This document shows, one piece after another, positions 57,099 through 64,000 of a stretch of DNA of 64,000 nt. Source of the stretch: Burkholderia aenigmatica. GTDB taxonomy: Bacteria; Pseudomonadota; Gammaproteobacteria; Burkholderiales; Burkholderiaceae. Below the pieces are notes generated by a model. It did not search any database, was not told the origin of the DNA, and saw only the letters and a list, made by a program, of their open reading frames with translations. The position numbers were made by a program, and so were the translations under genes. Where the stretch lies: positions 28,139 to 92,138 of the forward strand of contig NZ_CABVQC010000031.1 in assembly GCF_902499175.1 (NCBI RefSeq), in the 5' to 3' direction. The first letter of the stretch is position 1. The number at the start of each line of letters is the position of its first letter.

Positions 57099-58544
57099 AT
57101 GGCTAACGTGACTTATACGGATACGCAACTGCTGATCGACGGCGAGTGGGTCGACGCTGTGAGCGGCAAGACGATCGACGTCGTGAACCCGGCGACCGGC
57201 AAGCCGATCGGCAAGGTGGCCCATGCGGGCATCGCCGATCTCGACCGTGCGCTCGCCGCCGCGCAACGCGGCTTCGAAGCCTGGCGCAAGGTGCCCGCGC
57301 ACGAGCGTGCGGCGACGATGCGCAAGGCGGCCGCGCTGGTGCGCGAACGTGCGGACGCGATCGCGCAGCTGATGACGCAGGAACAGGGCAAGCCGCTCAC
57401 CGAAGCGCGCGTCGAAGTGCTGTCGGCGGCGGACATCATCGAATGGTTCGCGGACGAAGGCCGCCGCGTGTACGGCCGGATCGTGCCGCCGCGCAACCTC
57501 AGCGCACAGCAGACCGTCGTGAAGGAGCCGGTCGGCCCGGTCGCCGCGTTCACGCCGTGGAACTTCCCGGTCAACCAGGTCGTGCGCAAGCTGAGCGCCG
57601 CGCTGGCAACCGGCTGCTCGTTTCTCGTGAAAGCACCGGAAGAAACCCCCGCGTCGCCGGCCGCGCTGCTGCGCGCCTTCGTCGACGCAGGCGTGCCGGC
57701 GGGCGTGATCGGCCTCGTGTATGGCGATCCGGCTGAAATCTCGTCGTACCTGATCCCGCATCCGGTGATCCGCAAGGTCACGTTCACGGGGTCGACGCCG
57801 GTCGGCAAGCAGCTCGCCGCGATGGCCGGCCTGCACATGAAGCGTGCGACGATGGAGCTGGGCGGGCACGCACCGGTGATCGTCGCCGAGGACGCCGACG
57901 TCGCGCTCGCGGTGAAGGCCGCCGGCGGCGCGAAGTTCCGCAACGCGGGGCAGGTCTGCATTTCGCCGACGCGCTTTCTCGTGCACAACAGCATCCGCGA
58001 CGAATTCACGCGCGCGCTGGTCAAGCATGCGGAAGGGCTGAAGGTCGGCAACGGCCTCGAGGAAGGCACGACGCTCGGCGCGCTCGCGAACCCGCGCCGG
58101 CTCACCGCGATGGCGTCGGTCGTCGACAACGCGCGCAAGGTCGGCGCGAGCATCGAAACCGGCGGCGAGCGGATCGGCTCGGAAGGCAACTTCTTCGCCC
58201 CGACCGTGATCGCGAACGTGCCGCTCGAAGCGGACGTGTTCAACAACGAGCCGTTTGGCCCGGTCGCGGCGATCCGCGGCTTCGACAAGCTCGAGGACGC
58301 GATCGCGGAAGCGAACCGCCTGCCGTTCGGCCTCGCCGGCTACGCGTTCACGCGTTCGTTCGCGAACGTGCACCTGCTCACGCAGCGCCTCGAAGTCGGG
58401 ATGCTGTGGATCAACCAGCCGGCAACGCCGTGGCCGGAAATGCCGTTCGGCGGCGTGAAGGACTCGGGCTACGGGTCGGAAGGCGGGCCGGAAGCACTCG
58501 AGCCGTACCTCGTCACGAAGTCGGTGACGGTGATGGCCGTCTGA
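57099..58544 (+). CDS. NAD(P)-dependent succinate-semialdehyde-type aldehyde dehydrogenase
   Basis: A 481-residue aldehyde dehydrogenase. PWNFPVNQVVRKLSAAL (N-binding), GSTPVGK (Rossmann turn), catalytic Glu253 in MELGGHAPV and Cys287 in NAGQVCISP are all present. The sequence is closest in look to succinate-semialdehyde dehydrogenases (GabD), which convert succinic semialdehyde to succinate. Separated from the cytochrome gene by 151 bp, it may be a separate unit. It could serve to finish oxidation of imported aldehydes. Confidence 0.9.
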   Translation: MANVTYTDTQLLIDGEWVDAVSGKTIDVVNPATGKPIGKVAHAGIADLDRALAAAQRGFEAWRKVPAHERAATMRKAAALVRERADAIAQLMTQEQGKPLTEARVEVLSAADIIEWFADEGRRVYGRIVPPRNLSAQQTVVKEPVGPVAAFTPWNFPVNQVVRKLSAALATGCSFLVKAPEETPASPAALLRAFVDAGVPAGVIGLVYGDPAEISSYLIPHPVIRKVTFTGSTPVGKQLAAMAGLHMKRATMELGGHAPVIVAEDADVALAVKAAGGAKFRNAGQVCISPTRFLVHNSIRDEFTRALVKHAEGLKVGNGLEEGTTLGALANPRRLTAMASVVDNARKVGASIETGGERIGSEGNFFAPTVIANVPLEADVFNNEPFGPVAAIRGFDKLEDAIAEANRLPFGLAGYAFTRSFANVHLLTQRLEVGMLWINQPATPWPEMPFGGVKDSGYGSEGGPEALEPYLVTKSVTVMAV

Positions 58545-58941
58545 CGGTCGTCGATCGATCGCGTGCGCGGCGCCATTGGCGTGGCGCGCGCGGTCGGCGC
58601 GGGCCGGGCGGCATGCCCGGTCTCTCGCCAGCTTTTCCCGCCTGCCGTGCATTCGAACGGCAACCCGCTCGGCATTTCACTGTGCGTGCCACTGCGGATG
58701 GATTGTTTCAATTCCATCATCGGCAACGCCACACACTACGCCCCTCGGTGAATCGATACCGGCATCCGGCGCCGGCTCGCACGACACACGATCCGCCCGA
58801 CACCGCGCGGCTCACGTCGTCAACCACCTGGCAAGTTCGGACTGCACCTCGTACCCGGGCGTCGCACTTTTTGGTATAGGTTATTCAGAACAAACCATAA
58901 CAACCGGTGCGTGAGCGTCGGCCTAACCTGAGAGGAAACGG
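58545..58941. other. Intergenic region before the diguanylate cyclase
   Basis: A 397-bp gap. Near its left side a CCGGGC/GCCCGG hairpin (58604-58620) with a five-base loop may end aldehyde dehydrogenase transcription. Near its right side an A/T-rich stretch around TTGGTATAGGTTATTC probably holds the cyclase promoter. No convincing gene. Confidence 0.5.
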
Positions 58942-60420
58942 ATGCATCCGCGGTCGGCAGCGCCGTACTACGTTGTGCTGGCGGGGACCTTGATAGCGTG
59001 CGCGCTGATGGGACTCTGCGTGTTGCAGTTGTTTCAGAGCCGTCACGACGCGCTCGATCGCGCACGCGATACGTCGCGGAATCTGGCGCTCGTCGCCGAG
59101 CGCGACATCGAACGCAATATCGAACTGTACGGCCTGTCGCTGGAGGCGGTGATCGAGGGCCTTCAGCGGCCGGACGTCATGGCGGCGTCGCCGGCCTTGC
59201 GGCGCGGCGTCCTGTTCGATCACGCGATGACGGCGAAATTTCTCGGCTCGATGCTCGTGCTGGATTCGGCCGGCAACATCATCCTGGATTCGGCGACCGA
59301 CGTGCCGCGACGGGGCAATTTCGGCGACCGCAAATACTTTACGGTTCATCGCGACAATCCGAACGCCGGGCTTTACATCAGCGATCCCTACGCGTCCCGC
59401 CTGCGCGGCGGCTCGCTCAGCGTGGCGCTGACGCGCCGCGTGTCGAATCCGGACGGCTCGTTCGGCGGCATCGTGATGATCGCGGTCAATCTCGAGTATT
59501 TCCACACGCTGTTCGCCGGCCTCGCGCTCGGTTCGCACGGCGCGATCTCGCTGGTCGGCAGGGACGGCATCATGTTCATGCGCCAGCCGTACGACGTGCA
59601 CACCATCGGTCGCGACATCAGCCAGGCGGCGACGTTTCGCCACTTCATGACGGCGCCGGAAGGTTCGTTCCTTGACACCTCGACGATCGACAAGGTTCGG
59701 CGCCTGTACTACTTCAAGACGCTGCCGCACCTCCCGATGATCATCATGGTCGCCGAGGCGGAGCAGGACATCTACGCCGCGTGGCGGCGCCGGGCGATCA
59801 CGATCGGCGCGCTGGTGGCCACCTTCGGCGTGGCGTTCATCGTGCTGTCGTTCTTGCTGGGCACGCAGCTGCGGCGCCGGATGCGTGCCGAATCCGAGCT
59901 GGTGATGCTGGCACGCACCGATGGCCTCACCGGGCTCAACAATCGCCGCTCGTTCGGGGAAGTGCTGGACCTCGAATGGCGCCGCGCACGCCGTGCCCGT
60001 TCGGTGTTTTCGCTGCTGTTCGTCGACGTCGACCGCTTCAAGGCCTACAACGACACCTATGGTCACCAGGCCGGCGATGACGCGCTGACGGCGGTTGCGC
60101 GGTGCATCGGCGACAACATCCGGCGTCCCGCGGACACCGCGGCCCGCTACGGCGGCGAGGAATTCGTCGTGATCCTCCCCGATACGCCGGCGACGGGTGC
60201 GACCGAGATCGCCGAACGGATTCGGGCCGCCATCGACGGACTGGCGATCGAACATGCGGAAAGCGAATTCGGGCGCGTCACCGCGAGTATCGGCGTGGCA
60301 AGCTGGGCGCCCGGGCAGGAAGGGGAGGTCGAATCGGTGATCAAGGCGGCCGACGAGGCGCTGTACCACGCGAAGGAAACGGGGCGAAACAAGGTCGCGT
60401 CGCATGAAACTGGCGCCTGA
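58942..60420 (+). CDS. Membrane-bound diguanylate cyclase (dCache-GGDEF)
   Basis: A 492-residue protein: transmembrane helix at residues 10-32, a periplasmic double-Cache-type sensor (residues 50-275, with GNFGDRKYFTVHRDNPNAGLYIS), a second helix at 285-310, and a GGDEF domain with the active GGEEF loop. An RxxD inhibitory site (RPAD) lies five residues before it, so c-di-GMP feedback is likely. It makes c-di-GMP in response to a periplasmic ligand and could tune biofilm or the neighbouring T6SS. The regulatory link is inferred. Confidence 0.93.
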   Translation: MHPRSAAPYYVVLAGTLIACALMGLCVLQLFQSRHDALDRARDTSRNLALVAERDIERNIELYGLSLEAVIEGLQRPDVMAASPALRRGVLFDHAMTAKFLGSMLVLDSAGNIILDSATDVPRRGNFGDRKYFTVHRDNPNAGLYISDPYASRLRGGSLSVALTRRVSNPDGSFGGIVMIAVNLEYFHTLFAGLALGSHGAISLVGRDGIMFMRQPYDVHTIGRDISQAATFRHFMTAPEGSFLDTSTIDKVRRLYYFKTLPHLPMIIMVAEAEQDIYAAWRRRAITIGALVATFGVAFIVLSFLLGTQLRRRMRAESELVMLARTDGLTGLNNRRSFGEVLDLEWRRARRARSVFSLLFVDVDRFKAYNDTYGHQAGDDALTAVARCIGDNIRRPADTAARYGGEEFVVILPDTPATGATEIAERIRAAIDGLAIEHAESEFGRVTASIGVASWAPGQEGEVESVIKAADEALYHAKETGRNKVASHETGA

Positions 60421-60481
60421 CGCCACCGCCGGCACGCATCGCCCGCTGCCGATGGCAGGCGTGCCCTCCAACGCTAGACGC

Positions 60482-61930
60482 TCAATGCCGGCCGCTGCCG
60501 CGATAGCTTTCCACTTCCGCGTCGTACGCCGCGAGAAACGCCTTGCCGAACACCGACGCGAAGTCGTCCTCGATCGCGAACACCGTGTCGCGATGGGTGG
60601 CCGCGTAGCGATCCCACATCCTCGCCTTGTACAACACGGGCAAGCGCTTCTCGTACCAGCGCATCGCGTCGTCCCGCTCGCGCAGCCGTTGCGGTGAAAA
60701 GCGCGTCAGCAGATCCATCAACGCGGCGCGCATGCCGGCGACCATGCCGATCTGGTGCGCATGCAGATCCTGGAACGCGTCGCTGACCGCGCTTTGCGGC
60801 GACATGAAGCCCGGCAGCGGCAGCCCGAACATCTGCCGCAGCACCGCACCGCCGTCCGGCAGCAGCTTCAGCGGGTTGTTCTCGCGATCGAGCAGCATCG
60901 TCATGTGCGCCTTCACCTCGCGCTTCAGGATGCTGCGCGACGACAGCAGCTCGACCGTGCCGTTCGCGAACAGCGCCAGCAACTGGCCCGCGATGTACAG
61001 CTGTTCGGCCGACCACTGATGCGATTCGGCGGCCGTATCGAGCCCCGCGCCTTCGAAGAACGCGCTCAGCAGTTCATCGGGCGTCGGCGCGCGGGTGGCA
61101 CGCGGCGCCGGTTCGTCGGCGGGCTGCGTATCGGCGGCGTGCGCGGCGGCGGGTTGCACACGCACGTGTTGCGTCCACTCGGGTGCGTGGTCGGCCTGTG
61201 TCGTGGACGACGCTTCGCGATCGGCGTGGCCACGATCGACTTGCGCCGCCGTGCCCGTTGCGCCGATATCGCCCGACGACTGCGTGAACAGGTCGAGCGG
61301 ATCGGTCGATAGCTGGTTCAGGTCGCGCTGCGACGGCGCGGGCGGTACGGCCTGCGCTGCGCGGTTCGCCGGCTGCGGTGCATCCGCACGTGCCGGGCCA
61401 CCCGGCCGGGTACCGGCGTCCGCCGCCTTGCCGCGCGGCGCGAGACGATCCTGCAGGAGCCCCCACAGCCGGTTGCCGCCGCCTTTCGTATCGACCCGCG
61501 AAGACGAAGCTTGCGCGGGCGCCGCTGACGCGCGCGCCTGCGCCTGCGTATCGACGTGCACGCCGGTATCGCGCGCCATGTCGATGACCGGTGCCGCGTC
61601 GTCATCGCCGCCATCGTCACGTTCGGCGCGCAGCACATACGGCCCGATGCGGATGATGTCGCCGGTGTTGAGCAGGCGCTCCTGCGCATAGCCGACCGGC
61701 TCGCGGTTCACCTCGATCGTCGAGACGCTGCTCAGGTTCTTCAGCAGGCAGGCGTCGTCGCCGACCTGCAGCAGCGCCTGCAGCCGCGAGATCTGCCGCG
61801 TGTCGTCGCGCAACACCAGATGGTTGTCGCTGGCCCGGCCGATGGTGCCGCCCGGCGGATGAAACACGACGGCGTCGTAGGAGTCGTTTTCGACCGGCTC
61901 GCCGGCATGTTCGATCACGATCAGTTGCAT
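60482..61930 (-). CDS. tagH: FHA-domain T6SS accessory protein TagH-like
   Basis: A 482-residue protein with an N-terminal forkhead-associated domain (residues 24-100; GRASDNHLVLRDDTRQISR is the phosphothreonine-binding region), a long disordered Ala/Pro/Gln-rich linker, and a helical C-terminal domain (residues 290-470) typical of T6SS FHA proteins. Such proteins are controlled by threonine phosphorylation and gate T6SS firing. It is transcribed away from tssJ. A start further upstream is possible but lacks the family N-terminus. Confidence 0.9.
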   Translation of the reverse strand: MQLIVIEHAGEPVENDSYDAVVFHPPGGTIGRASDNHLVLRDDTRQISRLQALLQVGDDACLLKNLSSVSTIEVNREPVGYAQERLLNTGDIIRIGPYVLRAERDDGGDDDAAPVIDMARDTGVHVDTQAQARASAAPAQASSSRVDTKGGGNRLWGLLQDRLAPRGKAADAGTRPGGPARADAPQPANRAAQAVPPAPSQRDLNQLSTDPLDLFTQSSGDIGATGTAAQVDRGHADREASSTTQADHAPEWTQHVRVQPAAAHAADTQPADEPAPRATRAPTPDELLSAFFEGAGLDTAAESHQWSAEQLYIAGQLLALFANGTVELLSSRSILKREVKAHMTMLLDRENNPLKLLPDGGAVLRQMFGLPLPGFMSPQSAVSDAFQDLHAHQIGMVAGMRAALMDLLTRFSPQRLRERDDAMRWYEKRLPVLYKARMWDRYAATHRDTVFAIEDDFASVFGKAFLAAYDAEVESYRGSGRH

Positions 61931-61974
61931 GTCATACGTCGCTCGGTGAAGCGCTCGCGTGGAAGCCGGTTCGT

Positions 61975-62361
61975 TCAGGATGACGACGCATGCCTGCGGC
62001 GCGCGAATTCGAACGCGGGCCCCCAGATCGGATGCCCCTTCTCGGCAGGGGACAAGTCGAAGCGCGGGTTGAGATCGAGAATTTTCGAGAACTCGGCGCG
62101 GCACGGCGTGATGCGGTTCGTCACGCAATAGCTGAACGCGAGAAGCTTGTGCGCGGCCACCTGCGTGTCGGTGTCGGCGCCGTCGATCTCCTTCGCGTGG
62201 CTCAGCAGCGCGATCGTGCGCCCGTAGTCGCCGCTGTCGTACGCGGCACGCGCGCTATCGACCGTCGCGCGTGCAGCCGACTGTGTCGGGGACGTACTGC
62301 ACCCGCCGGCCCCCAGCAACAATGCGCCGAGGAAAAGAACGAGCGATGAACGACCTTTCAT
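61975..62361 (-). CDS. T6SS-associated TPR-like lipoprotein
   Basis: A 128-residue lipoprotein: MKGRSSLVLFLGALLLGAGGC has a good signal and a GAGGC lipobox. The mature chain carries a single TPR-like helix pair (DSARAAYDSGDYGRTIALLSHAKE) and a compact C-terminus (LDLNPRFDLSPAEKGHPIW). Small lipoproteins of this form are found in T6SS loci and may help anchor or assemble the membrane complex. It reads with tagH from the same promoter region. The start at 62361 is chosen for the signal peptide. Confidence 0.75.
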   Translation of the reverse strand: MKGRSSLVLFLGALLLGAGGCSTSPTQSAARATVDSARAAYDSGDYGRTIALLSHAKEIDGADTDTQVAAHKLLAFSYCVTNRITPCRAEFSKILDLNPRFDLSPAEKGHPIWGPAFEFARRRHASSS

Positions 62362-62991
62362 TATTGAAATTAAAAATTGGCGTAATTGGAAGGTGGCACA
62401 CAAGCGCTGTTGGATTCTAGTGCCAATCATCTGCATCGAACCAGCTGTTACGTTTTGTTTCATTTGGCCGATTCATTTCCACTTGAATGCAGAATCGACT
62501 ACGAATTTCAGTGCTTGTGAATCCAGAAAAACGGCCTATAGTTCGCTGTGTTTTTCGGATTCGTCAGTTGTTTGGTCAGCGCACGTCAATGCTCGAAAAA
62601 ACGGCCCGTCCGTTCGTGCGAAACGAATAGCCTGGCACACCCTCCGTGTCGCGGGCGCCCCTTGCCCGGCGGCCGGCCGGCTTGCGCCCCCGAGCCATCC
62701 GACAGGTGTCCACGCCATAGAACCGGGCCGCCCAGGCGCACCGGTCGGATTAACTGTTGCCATTAATTTACCAATCTCAATTCAATTGCCCATCATTTCG
62801 CCAAATCGACTTTCAAAAACCCTGAATGATATGACCCGGCTTTTTACAAGAATAATTTGCCGACACGGATTGCAATGGATGGATATGCAGGTTACACAAT
62901 TACCGATCAATTAATTGTCCCTTTTTCAATCAGATCATCCGGTTTCGCAGTCGAAAACCGGTGCGTGGCTATTGGGTGGCGAGGGTGGAAT
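62362..62991. other. A/T-rich divergent T6SS promoter region
   Basis: A 630-bp stretch, clearly more A/T-rich than its surroundings, between the divergent lipoprotein and tssJ genes. I see no convincing gene; a frame on the plus strand from 62393 lacks coding character. TGGCAC at 62394 and at 62633 look like sigma-54 -24 elements, but no -12 element fits. The low GC suggests H-NS-type silencing, common at T6SS promoters. Confidence 0.55.
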
Positions 62992-63507
62992 ATGCAATGG
63001 CGGTCGAGCAGTTTCATCGTATGGGGATGCGTGATGCTGTTGCCGGGATGCGGCGCGACGGAACACGCCGCGGCGGTGCCGTATGCGATCACGGTTGACG
63101 TTGCACCCGACGTCAACCCTGACATGAACCGCAAGCCTTCGCCGATCGTGCTGAAGGTGTTCCAGCTCCGCGCGTCGTCGTCGTTCGACAGCGCGGATTT
63201 CTTCTCGCTGCAGGACAAGCCGGAGAACGTGCTCGGCGCGGACCTGCTCGGCACCGACCGCGTGATCCTGCGGCCCGGCGAATCGCGCACGCTGCACTAT
63301 CGCGGCAACGTCGAGGCGGGAGCGATCGGCGTGGTCGCCGAATACCGCATGCTCGAAAAGAACCGCTGGCGGCTGACGGTGCCGCTGCCGCGCGCGAAGC
63401 AGCTCAACCTCTACAAGTTCTGGCAGACGTCGCCGGGCGAGCTGAAGCTGTCGATCGCCATACGCAATGGCGGCATCGCGCTGAACGATGCGAAGGGGCG
63501 CCCATGA
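62992..63507 (+). CDS. tssJ: TssJ, T6SS outer-membrane lipoprotein
   Basis: A 171-residue lipoprotein with the signal MQWRSSSFIVWGCVMLLPGC and a TssJ beta-sandwich: ITVDVAPDVNPDMNRKPSPIVLKVFQLR (residues 33-60), SADFFSLQD, and the FWQTSPGELKLSI end are diagnostic. TssJ anchors TssM to the outer membrane. It overlaps the tssK start by four bases. The gene itself is intact. Confidence 0.93.
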   Translation: MQWRSSSFIVWGCVMLLPGCGATEHAAAVPYAITVDVAPDVNPDMNRKPSPIVLKVFQLRASSSFDSADFFSLQDKPENVLGADLLGTDRVILRPGESRTLHYRGNVEAGAIGVVAEYRMLEKNRWRLTVPLPRAKQLNLYKFWQTSPGELKLSIAIRNGGIALNDAKGRP

Positions 63508-63923
63508 CCGAACCGACGATGTCCGCGACGCCGGTCGCGGCGCTCCGCCAGCGGGTGGTGTGGACCGAGGGGATGTTCCTGCGGCCGCAGCATTTCCAGC
63601 AGCTCGAACGGCACTGGGAACGCTACGTCGCGCTGCGCTGCCTGCCGCTGCAGGGCTTCTACTGGGGCTTCGACACGCTGGAGCTCGATCGCGAGCAACT
63701 GGCGCTCGGCAAGGTCGCGCTGCGCACCGCGTCGGGCGTGATGCGCGACGGCACGCCGTTCGACCTGTCCCATCCGGACGATCTCCCCGAACCGCTCGAC
63801 GTGCCGGCCGACGCGAAAGACCAGCTCGTCGTGCTCGCGCTGCCGCTGTGGCGCGGCGGGGGCGAGGAGGTGTCGTTCGGGGCAGGTGCAGCCGGAGGCA
63901 ATGGCGCGAACGGCGCTAATGGC
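63504..63923 (+). pseudogene. tssK: TssK, T6SS baseplate protein, truncated at codon 140
   Basis: The N-terminal 140 residues of TssK (RVVWTEGMFLRPQHFQQLERHWERYV is the family signature, residues 17-42). TssK normally has about 445 residues; it joins the baseplate to the membrane complex and is essential. The reading frame is normal up to 63923 and then closes at TGA (63924-63926), which is the first codon of foreign DNA resembling a Mu terminus. The gene is thus interrupted by insertion and the rest, if present, lies beyond the window. Confidence 0.85.
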
Positions 63924-64000
63924 TGAAGCGCGCCGCGATAAAAGCGGCTCGTTTTGCGAGATAAGTTTCACCGGGTAATTGTTGCACGCATTGAAAGCGA
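63924..64000. mobile_element. Terminus of a second Mu-like transposable element
   Basis: From the TG at 63924 the sequence reads TGAAGCGCGCCGCGATAAAA, then CTCGTTTTGCGAGATAAGTT and TCACC. From memory, the right terminus of phage Mu reads TGAAGCGGCGCACGAAAAAC followed by GCGAAAG and a GTTTCACGATAAATGCGAAA site, so the start and the GCGA/GATAA/TTTCAC modules agree closely. It differs from the ends of the prophage at 6804-44427. The element continues past the window; ATGGC (63919-63923) should be its target duplication. Confidence 0.72.

Noticed and set aside
57072..58652. 526-codon open frame antisense to the aldehyde dehydrogenase
   Set aside because: Composition is that of a shadow frame (Arg/His/Asp-rich); the sense protein has all catalytic motifs.
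62394..62638. Sigma-54-like TGGCAC elements in the T6SS promoter region
   Set aside because: Neither has a TTGC-type -12 element at the required spacing.
62393..62914. 173-codon frame in the T6SS intergenic region
   Set aside because: Mixed cysteine-rich composition, no start signal and no family resemblance; the A/T-rich region looks regulatory.
1..64000. CRISPR arrays, tRNA and rRNA genes
   Set aside because: No regularly spaced repeats and no recognisable tRNA or rRNA sequence were seen by eye; a dedicated scan was not possible.

Overview
The window is GC-rich chromosomal DNA with the gene content and codon habits of a Burkholderia, most likely of the B. cepacia complex (inferred from gene families and neighbourhoods, not from a marker gene). 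Its main feature is a complete Mu-like transposable prophage of 37,624 bp (6804-44427). The prophage is flanked by a 5-bp target duplication (CCAAA) and bounded by paired inverted transposase-binding sites. The size is close to what I recall for the B. cenocepacia transposable phage KS10, which is the obvious comparison; this was not checked.

Left host arm (1-6803): the start of a cation-efflux transporter gene. Next comes a LysR regulator divergent from a small carboxylate/aromatic-acid locus: MFS importer, TIM-barrel amidohydrolase, isocitrate-lyase/PEP-mutase family enzyme, second MFS importer. Two small envelope lipoproteins face the other way.

Prophage: the layout differs from Mu because the control and transposition genes lie in the interior. 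A leftward arm (14312 down to 7009) carries holin-like protein, SLT endolysin, nested Rz/Rz1 spanins, small and large terminase, portal and gpF-like head protein. A short leftward lysogeny unit (16109-14453) encodes an XRE repressor, an ORF6C-like protein and a lipoprotein. The rightward early region (16191-24757) carries a small Ner-type regulator, the MuA-like transposase, the MuB-like ATPase, accessory genes (ASCH, HU), GemA and a Mor-type activator. The rightward late regions carry head genes (24971-29771), tail sheath, tube and tape measure, baseplate (37364-40271) and three receptor-binding or fibre proteins, one with a carbohydrate-esterase domain. The same short dyad, TGAAAYNNTTCA, precedes all three late transcription units, so one Mor-like activator probably fires them together. 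The repressor's C-terminal tail and its neighbour's N-terminus share a conspicuous glycine-rich motif; this is my leading candidate for an undescribed regulatory pair.

Right host arm (44433-63923): a NarL-type two-component system, an AvrRpt2-like cysteine peptidase, a chromosomal KfrA-like coiled-coil protein with its own palindrome, and a Tat-exported protein of unknown function with a 22-bp palindrome upstream. A TetR circuit has two matching operators and controls an NADPH-dependent oxidoreductase and an ABM-domain protein. Then come a periplasmic aldehyde-oxidation operon (2Fe-2S subunit, molybdopterin subunit, triheme cytochrome c) followed by an aldehyde dehydrogenase, a membrane diguanylate cyclase, and the edge of a type VI secretion locus (FHA protein, lipoprotein, TssJ, TssK).

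At 63924 tssK is cut after 140 codons by DNA beginning TGAAGCGCGCCGCGATAAAA, which resembles the terminus of phage Mu. The strain therefore seems to carry a second Mu-like element, which would have broken this secretion system.
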